Assembly (NCBI GenBank): GCA_029211145.1
Contig: JARGEQ010000040.1
Location: 1-64,000 of the forward strand
Direction: 5' to 3'
DNA: 64,000 nucleotides
Source: Marinimicrococcus flavescens
GTDB lineage: Bacteria > Pseudomonadota > Alphaproteobacteria > Geminicoccales > Geminicoccaceae
Part shown: positions 35,042 to 42,852 of the stretch, piece after piece
Numbering within the stretch: position 1 is the first letter of the stretch
Layout: every line of letters starts with the position of its first letter
The notes under the pieces: generated by a model
The model's database searches: none
Seen by the model: the letters and a program-made list of their open reading frames with translations, nothing else
Told to the model about the DNA's origin: nothing
Translations under genes and position numbers: made by a program

Positions 35042-35191
35042 TTGGAATTCCTGTCCGAGCTGTGGCGCTTCATGCGCGCCCGCAAGAAGTTCTGGCTGCT
35101 GCCGATCCTCCTCATGACCGCGCTCTTCGGCGGCCTCATCGTCCTCACCAAGGGCAGCGCCGTGGCACCCTTCATCTACACGCTCTTTTGA
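35042..35191 (+). CDS. DUF5989 family small membrane protein
   Basis: A 49-residue frame from TTG 35042 reads (M)EFLSELWRFMRARKKFWLLP, then ILLMTALFGGLIVLTKGSAV and APFIYTLF. This is the DUF5989 pattern: an amphipathic basic N-terminus, one membrane helix (about 18-37) and the conserved GSAVAPFIYTLF end. GGAGGG lies about 7 nt upstream. It is placed exactly between SxtJ and carbamoyltransferase, as is usual for this family. Easily missed because of its length and TTG start. Confidence 0.85.
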   Translation: MEFLSELWRFMRARKKFWLLPILLMTALFGGLIVLTKGSAVAPFIYTLF

Positions 35192-35214
35192 GCCGCCGAA
35201 GGAAAAGCCCGGCA

Positions 35215-37053
35215 ATGCGGATCCTCGGCATCTCGGCCTTCTACCACGACAGTGCGGCCGCCCTCGTCGTCGACGGCGACATCGTGGCGGCGGCACAAGA
35301 AGAGCGCTTCACCCGCAAAAAGCACGATGCCGGCTTCCCGCATCACGCCGCCGCCTTCTGCCTCGAGGCCGGCGGCTGCGACATGGCGGGCATCGACCAT
35401 GTGGTCTTCTACGACAAGCCGTTCCTCAAGTTCGAGCGGCTGCTCGAGACCTATCTGGCGACGGCGCCGCGCGGCTTCCGCTCGTTCCGCATGGCGCTGC
35501 CCGTGTGGATCCGGGAAAAGCTCTTCCAAAAGGGCCTGTTGCGGGAAAGGCTCCGCCGGATCGCCGGCGGCGAGGCGTGGAACGGCTCGCTGCTGTTCAC
35601 CGAGCACCACCAGAGCCACGCCGCCAGCGCCTTCTTCCCCTCGCCTTTCGAGCGCGCCGCCGTGCTCACCATGGACGGTGTCGGCGAGTGGTGCACCACC
35701 TCGCTGGGCGTCGGCCACGGGAGCCGGCTGGAGATCACCAAGGAGATCCACTTCCCCCACTCGCTGGGCCTGCTCTACTCGGCCTTCACCTACTATACCG
35801 GCTTCAAGGTGAACTCCGGCGAGTACAAGGTGATGGGCCTCGCCCCCTATGGCGAGCCGCGCTTTGCCGGGCTCATCAAGGACCACCTCATCGACGTCAA
35901 GGACGACGGCAGCTTCCGCCTCGACCTTTCCTATTTCGACTACTGCACCGGCCTCACCATGACCAACGGGCGCTTCGATGCCCTGATGGGCGGCCCGCCG
36001 CGCAAGCCCGAGGACCGGCTGGGCCAGCGCGAGATGGACCTGGCGGCCTCCGTCCAGGCGGTCACCGAGGAGGTCGTGCTCAAGCTCGCCCGCGGCATCG
36101 CGAGGTCCACCGGCGAGCGCAATCTGTGCCTTGCCGGCGGCGTCGCCCTGAACTGCGTGGCCAATGGCAGGCTGCTGCGCGAGGGCGTCTTCGAGAATAT
36201 CTGGATCCAGCCGGCGGCCGGCGACGCCGGCGGCGCGCTGGGTGCCGCCCTCGCCGCCTGCCACGGCATCGCCGGCCAGCCGCGGGCGCCGCGCCACGGC
36301 CAGCGCGACCTCATGAAGGGCGCCTATCTGGGGCCTGAGTTCGAGCAGGAGCGGATCGAGGCCGGGCTCGCCGCCGCCGGGGCGCGCTTCGAGACCCTGC
36401 CCGAGCAGCAGCTCATCGATGCCACAGCCGAGGCCCTGGCCGACGGCAAGGCGGTGGGCTGGATGCAGGGCCGCATGGAGTTCGGGCCCCGCGCGCTGGG
36501 CGGCCGCTCGATCCTGGGCGATCCGCGCTCGCCCACCATGCAGAAGGTCTTGAACCTCAAGGTCAAGTATCGCGAGAGCTTCCGCCCCTTCGCCCCCTCG
36601 GTGCTGCGCGAGGACGTGGCCGAGTGGTTCGAGCTCGATGGCGACAGCCCCTATATGCTGCTGGTGGCCGACATCGCGGAGAAACGCCGCCGGCAGATGA
36701 CCGCACAGCAGCAGGCCCTCTTCGGCATCGACAAGCTCAACGTCGCCCGCTCGGAGATCCCCGCCGTCACCCATGTGGACTACTCGGCCCGCATCCAGAC
36801 CGTCCATGCCGACACCAACCCGCGCTACCACGCGCTGCTTTCCGCCTTCAAGGCCCGCACCGGCTGCCCGGTCCTCGTCAACACCAGCTTCAACGTCCGC
36901 GGCGAGCCCATCGTCTGCAGCCCCGCCGACGCCTTCCGCTGCTTCATGGGCACCGGCATCGAGCGCCTGGTGGTGGGCAACTGCTTCTTGCGCAAGGAAG
37001 ACCAGGACCCGGCGCTGGTGCAGGACTACAAGGACAGGTTCGAGCTGGACTGA
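35215..37053 (+). CDS. Carbamoyltransferase, CmcH/NodU family
   Basis: The 612-residue enzyme has an N-terminal Kae1-like domain (MRILGISAFYHDSAAALVVD, metal-binding FTEHHQSHAASAFFPSPFE, MGLAPYGEP). The C-terminal domain carries GPRALGGRSILGDPR, KYRESFRPFAPSVL and NTSFNVRGEPIV. Family members transfer carbamoyl from carbamoyl phosphate, via carbamoyl-AMP, to hydroxyls of sugars or natural products. ATG 35215 follows DUF5989 by 23 nt with AGGAAA upstream. With SGNH, SxtJ and DUF5989 neighbours, O-carbamoylation of a surface polysaccharide or lipid is inferred. A hairpin with T-rich tail follows the stop. Confidence 0.92.
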   Translation: MRILGISAFYHDSAAALVVDGDIVAAAQEERFTRKKHDAGFPHHAAAFCLEAGGCDMAGIDHVVFYDKPFLKFERLLETYLATAPRGFRSFRMALPVWIREKLFQKGLLRERLRRIAGGEAWNGSLLFTEHHQSHAASAFFPSPFERAAVLTMDGVGEWCTTSLGVGHGSRLEITKEIHFPHSLGLLYSAFTYYTGFKVNSGEYKVMGLAPYGEPRFAGLIKDHLIDVKDDGSFRLDLSYFDYCTGLTMTNGRFDALMGGPPRKPEDRLGQREMDLAASVQAVTEEVVLKLARGIARSTGERNLCLAGGVALNCVANGRLLREGVFENIWIQPAAGDAGGALGAALAACHGIAGQPRAPRHGQRDLMKGAYLGPEFEQERIEAGLAAAGARFETLPEQQLIDATAEALADGKAVGWMQGRMEFGPRALGGRSILGDPRSPTMQKVLNLKVKYRESFRPFAPSVLREDVAEWFELDGDSPYMLLVADIAEKRRRQMTAQQQALFGIDKLNVARSEIPAVTHVDYSARIQTVHADTNPRYHALLSAFKARTGCPVLVNTSFNVRGEPIVCSPADAFRCFMGTGIERLVVGNCFLRKEDQDPALVQDYKDRFELD

Positions 37054-37100
37054 GCAGCGCGGAGCGCTGCGCGCGGGAAGGTTTTCTGTTTTTCTGCCAG
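37054..37100 (+). terminator. Terminator-like copy e of the dispersed repeat
   Basis: GCAGCGC (37054-37060), loop GGA, GCGCTGC (37064-37070) form a perfect 7-bp stem one base after the carbamoyltransferase stop. It is followed by the repeat core gcgctgcgcgcgggaagg and a T-rich tract (gttttctgtttttctg, 37081-37096). It is both a plausible terminator of the cassette and a member of the repeat family. Confidence 0.65.
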
Positions 37101-37202
37101 CCGGCAGCGGCAACTGTCCCGCCGGATCGGGCCGTCTTGTCGCCAAACCGGCTTGCGGGTGCTAACCATTCTCCAGAACATCGAGAAAGGTGGCATTTAT
37201 CC

Positions 37203-38252
37203 ATGATGAGCAGCGAGGCCGGAAAGGTCGGGCCCGACCATGTCGTGATGAGCGTGGACGAGGTCCGCGAGCTTGCCCTGAAGGTCCTGCTGCAGGCCGG
37301 CCTTAGCCGCGAGCAGGCGGGGCCGGTCGCGGAGGTGATCACCGCGGGTGAGCGGGACGAGTGCCATTCGCACGGTCTCTACCGGCTGCCGGGATGCGTC
37401 GAGACCGTCCGGCACCCGCGCTTCGTGCCCGACGCCGTCCCGGTGATCACCGAGCAGTCGGCCTCGGTGGTGCGCGCCGATGCCCGTTTCGGCTACTCCC
37501 TGCCCGCCTTCGAGCGCGCGCTGCCGACGGTGGTGCGGCAGGCGCGGGAGGTCGGGGTCTCGGTCCTCGCCATCAACGACTGCTTCCATTTCGCCGCCCT
37601 GTGGCCCGAGATCGAGGCCATCACCGCGCATGGCCTGGCGGCCATCGCGATGACCCCCAATCATTGCTGGGTCGCCCCCACCGGCGGCACGCGGCCGATC
37701 CTCGGCACCAACCCCTTCGCCTTCGGCTGGCCGCGCGGCGGCGACCGGCCCTATGTCTTCGATTTCGCCACCAGCGAGATCGCGCGCGGCGACATCGCGC
37801 TCCACAAGCTCGCCGGCAAGCCGATCCCGCTCGGCTGGGGCATCGACCAGGCCGGCCAGCCCACCACCAGCGCAGCAGCCGCCCTGGCCGGCGCCATGCT
37901 GCCCTTCGGCGGCTACAAGGGCTCGGCCCTGGCGACCATGGTCGAGCTGCTCGCCGGCCCGCTGATCGGCGATCTGACCAGCATGGAATCGACCGCCTTC
38001 GACGGAGGCGTCAACGCCGCGCCCTGCCATGGCGAGCTGATCATCGCTCTCGATCCCGCCTTTCTCGGCGGCGGCCGGACTGCAGCCGGCCACCAGGGCG
38101 CCGAGGCGCTGTTCGCCGCCATCACCGGCCAGGGCGCCCGCCTGCCCTCGCAACGCCGCTACGAAGCCCGCGAACGCAGCATGAAAGACGGCGTGCGGGT
38201 CTCCAGGGCGCTGCACGAGCGCATCATCGCGCTGCTCGACGGCCCGCAATAG
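37203..38252 (+). CDS. Ldh family (malate/L-lactate/imino-acid) NAD(P)-dependent oxidoreductase
   Basis: The 349-residue protein belongs to the LDH2/MDG family, which includes ureidoglycolate, sulfolactate and delta-1-piperideine/pyrroline-2-carboxylate reductases. It shows ECHSHGLYRLPGCVETVR near 53-70, ILGTNPFAFGWPRGG, YVFDFATSEIARGD, and LPFGGYKGSALATMVELLAG. AGGTGG precedes ATG 37203 by about 9 nt (a second ATG follows directly). It stands alone between two repeat-rich gaps; the substrate cannot be assigned. Confidence 0.88.
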   Translation: MMSSEAGKVGPDHVVMSVDEVRELALKVLLQAGLSREQAGPVAEVITAGERDECHSHGLYRLPGCVETVRHPRFVPDAVPVITEQSASVVRADARFGYSLPAFERALPTVVRQAREVGVSVLAINDCFHFAALWPEIEAITAHGLAAIAMTPNHCWVAPTGGTRPILGTNPFAFGWPRGGDRPYVFDFATSEIARGDIALHKLAGKPIPLGWGIDQAGQPTTSAAAALAGAMLPFGGYKGSALATMVELLAGPLIGDLTSMESTAFDGGVNAAPCHGELIIALDPAFLGGGRTAAGHQGAEALFAAITGQGARLPSQRRYEARERSMKDGVRVSRALHERIIALLDGPQ

Positions 38253-38270
38253 GTCGAGCCGGTCGGAGCG

Positions 38271-38320
38271 AAGCGAGCGCTGCGCGCGGAAAGGTCTTTT
38301 TTTGCTTTCTGTCAGGTCGA
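38271..38320 (+). repeat. Copy f of dispersed repeat, terminator-like
   Basis: Core gcgctgcgcgcggaaagg followed by tctttttttgctttctgtca. It begins about 20 bp after the Ldh-family stop, with the T-rich tail downstream, so it may terminate that gene. It is the left arm of an inverted pair with copy c. Confidence 0.7.
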
Positions 38321-38350
38321 GGCGCCGCCCGGCCACGCCAGCGTCGGCCG

Positions 38351-38394
38351 GTCTGACAAGAAAGAGAGAGAAAGGCCGCGCGCGGCGCCTTGCC
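38351..38394 (-). repeat. Copy c of dispersed repeat
   Basis: tctgacaagaaagagagagaaaggccgcgcgcggcgccttgc region; on the minus strand it reads as GC-rich core then pyrimidine tail. It is inverted relative to copy f, with about 30 bp between, so transcripts through both could form a long imperfect hairpin. Confidence 0.7.
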
Positions 38395-38600
38395 CGCCCC
38401 CGCCGCCACGACCGGTACAGCGCTCCACCGACACGCCGCACCTTCCGCGAAGTCATCTCTCCTTGATCGCACCTGGTCCCATCGACGCTTCGTTCGCGGC
38501 ACTCGTCGAGGACCCGCCCCGCGTCGACTAGCCATGCCTCGCCCGGGTGAAACCGGGAGCGAGGCTGGCGGAGCGTCCGGGCAGGGCGCGAGCAGGGAGC

Positions 38601-38665
38601 CCGCAAGGCGCTGCGCGCAGCTTTTTGCCTGTTTTTTGCCGGTTTGGGTGGTGCCCTTTCACCGG
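38601..38665 (+). repeat. Copy d of dispersed repeat
   Basis: Reads ccgcaaggcgctgcgcgcag, then ctttttgcctgttttttgcc and ggtttgggtggtgccctttc. The part beyond the T-rich tail also resembles the same part of copy b (GTTTGGGGTTGGCGCTTTTC on the minus strand), so the shared element is about 65 bp long. Confidence 0.7.
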
Positions 38666-38774
38666 ATCTTCACTGCTCGTCGACATCCTGCTGGCGTGGG
38701 ACTCTACCGCTGCGATGTCCTGCGGCCGCCCGTCCCGCACCATCCGGCAGAATGTCACGGGAGCGGTTGAGGAA

Positions 38775-38848
38775 CCCTGAAAAGCGCCAACCCCAAACGA
38801 TCAGAAGAACAAAGACGAAAGCCGCGCGCAGCGCCTTGCCCGGCGCCG
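38775..38848 (-). repeat. Copy b of dispersed repeat
   Basis: Contains at 38816-38839 the same 24-nt core as copy a, more than 12 kb away, with no mismatch. It is inverted relative to copy d, about 110 bp away. It lies about 90 bp upstream of the hypothetical gene at 38940. Confidence 0.75.
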
Positions 38849-38939
38849 CTGCCCCGGCTGGCACAGTGCCGGGTCAACTTGGCATTTATTCCTTACTCAT
38901 GCTACCCTCGCCCCATTCTCCCAGCTCCGCAAGGCCGCC

Positions 38940-39488
38940 ATGCCGAGCACCTCCATCGCCGCCCCGTCCGGCGCCTCCCGCCGCAACGGCGCTCTTTCGC
39001 GCGGCCCGGCCACGTCCGTGGGCAAGGCCGGGAGCGCCGGGAACGGCACCCGGGACGACCTGGCTGCCGCGGAATTTTGTCCGGCTCCCCACGAGGAGGC
39101 GCAGCTCACCGCGTTGCTCGACGATCTTGCCCGGCGCTACCGGCCGCAAGGCGAGGCCGAGGCGGGCTTGCCGTCGCCGGCCACCGTGCTGCGCTACCGC
39201 GCCCGCCTGCAGCGCGACCACGCGCACGCCATGCCGGCGCTCCCGCCAGCCCCGGCACCGCGCGGACGGGCGACCGTGGAAAACCCGAACCCGAGGCCCG
39301 ACATGGCAGCCCGGCTGGCGCAGCCCGAGGCCGAGGCCGCCGCCGACACGGGGGAGCTCATGGCCCGCCTCCTCGCCATGCGCGGCGCGGGCGGAAAAGA
39401 CGAACCCGAGCCCACAACGCCCCTCGCCCGCAACAGCGCCCCGCGGCGCCGGATGGAGGCTTGGCAGCGCCAGGCAGCGCAAGTCTGA
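38940..39488 (+). CDS. Hypothetical protein, charged and low-complexity
   Basis: Not recognised. The 182-residue frame from ATG 38940 has a helical core near residues 45-100 (EEAQLTALLDDLARRYRP, PATVLRYRARLQRDHAHAM) within Ala/Pro/Arg-rich flanks, no signal peptide and no membrane segment. GC-rich third codon positions and a plausible helical core favour it over the antisense frame (38886-39563). The ribosome-binding site is weak. Preceded by an AT-richer patch (38880-38900) that may contain a promoter. It could be a regulatory or phage-derived protein, or not a gene. Confidence 0.45.
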   Translation: MPSTSIAAPSGASRRNGALSRGPATSVGKAGSAGNGTRDDLAAAEFCPAPHEEAQLTALLDDLARRYRPQGEAEAGLPSPATVLRYRARLQRDHAHAMPALPPAPAPRGRATVENPNPRPDMAARLAQPEAEAAADTGELMARLLAMRGAGGKDEPEPTTPLARNSAPRRRMEAWQRQAAQV

Positions 39489-39660
39489 TACAGGAGGTGT
39501 CGAACCGGACAGACCACAGGACGCTCGGGAGATGGAAGTGGCGCCGTCGGCGGCGTACCACACTCACAACTGAAAAAGAGAAGCCGAACCCACGCGACGC
39601 GCTATCCTCGCCGGTTGGGTCGCGTGCGCTCCGGCGTGAGGAAGGGCGCGCTGGCGCAGG

Positions 39661-41277
39661 TTAGCCCCGGTGGGTCGCCAGGTGGCGGGCGAGGCGCAAC
39701 GCGAGGGCCACGATGGTGAGGGTCGGGTTGGCGTGGCCGGCGCAGGGGAAGACCGAGCTGCCGGCCATGTAGAGATTGCCCAGGCCGTGCACGCGGCAGT
39801 CGGTGTCGACCACGCCCAGACGCGGATCGGCGCTCATGCGGGTGGTGCCCATATGGTGGGAGGCGTCGGTATAGTGGGGCATTCCCTGGCCCGGCTCGAC
39901 CCGGCCGAGGCCCTGGCGGCGCAGCACGCCGTCGAGGATCCTCTCGAGGCGCAGGACGCTGCCGGTGACCGCCGGGGCGAGCCGCCAGTCGAGCACGAGG
40001 CGCGGCACCCCCAGCGCGTCGTGCTCGCCCGAGAGGTAGACGCGGCTCTCCGGGTCGGGCGGCTGCTCGCAGAAATAGACGGCGACGTAGCGCTGCGGGC
40101 CGGCCTTGCGCGGCACCAGGCGGCGGGCATGCCAGAGGGCGCGCCAGGCCCAGTGGGGCATGATCTCCTTGGGCGAGAGCAGGTACATCAGGCCTTGCGT
40201 GCCGGTGCGCCGGTGCAGCGCCTCGCCGAGCGCCAGCCTGCTGCCGGCATGGCCGCGCCGCAGCACCACCTTGGCGATCTGCACGGCCGTGTCGTACTGC
40301 TGCTGGGCGTAGCCCGACTGCTCGCTCTCGAAGGTCACATAGTGGTGCAGGAGGCCTTCCCGCTCCTGCAGCGCCGGCGAGGGGGCGAGCCCCAGCTGGA
40401 TCTTGCCGCCGCGCACCGGCACGCCCCGGAGCAGCCGCAGCCGGGCGCCGGCCTCCAGATGCACCTTGCCGTGCACGGTGCGGGGGTGATCCATGAAGAA
40501 GCGTCCGACATGGCCGTGCGCATTGCCGATCCCGGCGGGATCCTGCTCCCGGGAGGCCAGCAGCAGGCGCGCGTTCTCGAGCCCGCCGCAGGCCAGCACG
40601 ATCCTGCGGGCGCGAAGCTCGAGGCGCCGCCCGTCGAGACAGGCGAGGCGCACCGCCACGGCACGGCGGCCGGTCGCGTCGAGGGCGATGCCGGTGGCGT
40701 TGGCGCCCAGCAGCAGCCGCACCCGGGGGCTCCGGGCGAGCTCGCGGCGAAAGGCGGCGCCGAAGCGCCTGGGCCGGGGCGCCCAGAGCGAGAGGGTCGG
40801 CGCCAGCTCGCCGCCCTCCAGCAGGGCACGCTCGGCGGCCGACATCCCGGCCTCGAGCGCCGCGCTGCCGCGAAAGCCGCCCGGCGGAAGGCCGAGGATC
40901 GAGGCCGCCTCCGGCTCGAACGCGGCGATCTCCTCCGGCGCCACCGGCCAGCCGCTCCACGGGATCCAGGGTCGCGCGGCAAAATCGACGGGCAGCAGCC
41001 GCATCGAGCGCCCCGCCCAGAGATTGCAGGTGCCGCCGTAATAGCGGGCGCGCGCCATGTAGTCGGGCCGCGGCGGATAGCCCACACTCTCCAGATCGTG
41101 CAGCGCCTGGGTCGCCGGGTCCGGCTCCAGCCCGCCCGCCTCGGCCAGCACCACCTCGCAGCCGGCCGCCGCCAGGGCGCGCGCCAGGGTGATGCCGGCG
41201 GCACCGGCCCCGATGATGGCGACATCGGTGTCGATCACCGCCCCATGGGCGAGGCTGCTGGCGTCGAGGAGGCTCAC
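39661..41277 (-). CDS. GMC family FAD-dependent oxidoreductase
   Basis: The 538-residue flavoprotein has the ADP-binding motif DVAIIGAGAAGITLARALAA and the ENARLLL segment (VLACGGLENARLLLASREQ). The C-terminal GMC signature reads DASHHMGTTRMS ... GSSVFPCAGHANPTLTIVAL, in which His and Asn are the catalytic pair. GMC enzymes oxidise alcohols and sugars (glucose/gluconate/choline type). GTG 41277 gives the usual (M)SLLDASSL... start 25 nt after the GH1 stop; an ATG at 41340 with GAGGTGG upstream would overlap the GH1 frame by 38 bp. It lies downstream of the glucosidase on the same strand, suggesting use of released sugars. Confidence 0.88.
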   Translation of the reverse strand: MSLLDASSLAHGAVIDTDVAIIGAGAAGITLARALAAAGCEVVLAEAGGLEPDPATQALHDLESVGYPPRPDYMARARYYGGTCNLWAGRSMRLLPVDFAARPWIPWSGWPVAPEEIAAFEPEAASILGLPPGGFRGSAALEAGMSAAERALLEGGELAPTLSLWAPRPRRFGAAFRRELARSPRVRLLLGANATGIALDATGRRAVAVRLACLDGRRLELRARRIVLACGGLENARLLLASREQDPAGIGNAHGHVGRFFMDHPRTVHGKVHLEAGARLRLLRGVPVRGGKIQLGLAPSPALQEREGLLHHYVTFESEQSGYAQQQYDTAVQIAKVVLRRGHAGSRLALGEALHRRTGTQGLMYLLSPKEIMPHWAWRALWHARRLVPRKAGPQRYVAVYFCEQPPDPESRVYLSGEHDALGVPRLVLDWRLAPAVTGSVLRLERILDGVLRRQGLGRVEPGQGMPHYTDASHHMGTTRMSADPRLGVVDTDCRVHGLGNLYMAGSSVFPCAGHANPTLTIVALALRLARHLATHRG

Positions 41278-41302
41278 CGGGCCGATCCCGCTCGCGGGGC
41301 GC

Positions 41303-42555
41303 TCACTCGGCCGCCACCTCCTGCGCGGCGGCGACGGCATTGGCGCGCGCCACCTCGGCCAGCAGGGTCATCGCCGGGCGCGGCGTGCGGGCCTGGGTGG
41401 CGAAATCGTTGGCGGCGAGGCCGAAGCGCACGGTGGTGCCGAGCGCCCACTCGAAATTGTCCATCAGCGTCCAGTGCAGATAGCCGCGCACATCGAGGCC
41501 GCGCGCCACCGCCTGCCCGAGTGCCTCGAGATGCTCTCGAAGACAGACAGCGCGCAGCGCCTCGTCGTCGGTGGCAAGGCCATTCTCGGTGATCATCATC
41601 GGCAGGCCCAGCGACGCGTAGCTTTCGAGCACCTGCAACAGGCCAGGTGCATGAATTTCGGCACCCGTCACGGCGAAGCGGCGCCCGGTCCCGTGATGGT
41701 CGTCGAGACAGTCCCGGCCGAACAGGGCCGCCCGTCCGCGCCCCTGCCAGCGCACCACCATGCGCGTGTAGTAGTTGATCGCCACATAGTCGAGCACATG
41801 CCGGGGCGCGCCGCCCAGCATGCGGAAGGGCAGACGGTTGAGGAAGAAGTCGCGGGCCAGGGCGGCCATCCGGTCGGCCCCGCGCGGGGATTGCAGGGCT
41901 CGATCCACGGTGCGCTGTGGGCGAAGCTCACCATCGCGTCGGGCCGCGCCGCGCGCAGGGCAGCGCGGGCCAGGACATGGCCGCGGCCCATGGCACGGAT
42001 GGTGCGCAACGCGAGATCCCAGCGGCCACGGCGAAAAGGCGGCCAGTCGCCGGTGACGAAGCCATGCTTGGCCAGCACGGTAGGCTCGTTGACGGTGATC
42101 CACCAGCGCACCCTGCCGGCGAGCCGCTCCGCCACCTTGCCGGCATAGGCCTCGAAAGCGGCGAGGTTGCGACGATCGAGCCAGCCTCCCCGGCGGGCGA
42201 ACCAGAGCGGGCTGGTGAAGTGGTGGAGGGTCACGACCGGCTCGATGCCGCGTGCCGCCATGGCGTCCACGATGACCGCGTAGTGGTCGAGCGCCGCCTC
42301 GTCGAAGCGCCCCGGCTCCGGCTCGATCCTGCTCCATTCCAGCGACAGGCGGTGGGCGTTATGACCGAAGCGGCGGGCCAGATCGAGATCCCGCTCGTAG
42401 AGATCCCAAAAGCGGCACGCTTCGCCGGAGCGGTGCGGCAGCCGCCCCTCCTCCTCGGCAGGCCACCAGTCGTTCAGCCGGTTGCCGCCCTCGACCTGAT
42501 GCGCCGCCGTGGCGGCCCCCCACAGGAAGCCCCGCGGAAACCGGTAGACCGTCAC
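41303..42555 (-). pseudogene. GH1 beta-glucosidase, single frameshift
   Basis: Two overlapping frames make one glycoside hydrolase family 1 protein of about 417 residues. The first, from GTG 42555 (AGGAGG upstream), reads FPRGFLWGAATAAHQVEGG and continues through ITVNEP, the acid/base motif, to SAPWIEPCNPRAG. The second continues ADRMAALARDFFLNRLPFRM and contains MMITENGLA, the nucleophile motif, and ends LHWTLMDNFEWALG. The switch lies in the run around 41876-41889 and is explained by loss of one base, for example from a G-run (minus strand). Both catalytic glutamates are intact, so this is either a very recent mutation or a sequencing error. It starts a leftward pair with the GMC oxidoreductase. 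Confidence 0.85.
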
Positions 42556-42852
42556 CCTGCCCCTGCCCTCCTTGCCCCTCGCGACAAGCCCACCGTCTCT
42601 AGAAAGCCGGCGCCAGTGCTGCAAGCGCGGCGGGCGCTGCGCCATACCTGCCGGTGCCATCGCCGCGCCGACCCCGGCTCCGGCGCCGGGAGATAAGCGC
42701 GTCGGCATCGTGGAGCAGGCGAGCGGATCGCTCCCGCCAGCCGCCCTCCGTGCCATCATTGGCTGTCGGCAGCGCCCGACCCGGCGGGGCGGGTGGAGCC
42801 CGGCTCTACCACCCGGCATTGCACGGGCGGCAGCGGGGGCGCAGGAGGTCGC

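Larger units (their letters stand above)
38253..38939. other. Repeat-rich intergenic region, no supported gene
   Basis: About 690 bp holding four copies of one repeat (f, c, d, b), arranged as two inverted pairs: f (+)/c (-) around 38271-38394 and d (+)/b (-) around 38601-38848. Frames that run through here are repeat-derived and recur as similar peptides in the other copies, so I do not call them genes. Confidence 0.65.

Noticed and set aside
35176..37146. A minus-strand frame of about 650 codons
   Set aside because: Antisense of the carbamoyltransferase and DUF5989 genes.
38528..38770. Short frames in the 38253-38939 gap giving peptides like KALRAAF
   Set aside because: The same peptides recur in other copies of the intergenic repeat, so they come from the repeat and not from genes.
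39489..39660. AGGAGG followed by GTG near 39497 as a small gene start
   Set aside because: The GTG overlaps the Shine-Dalgarno motif itself, and the product is a short basic peptide with no support.
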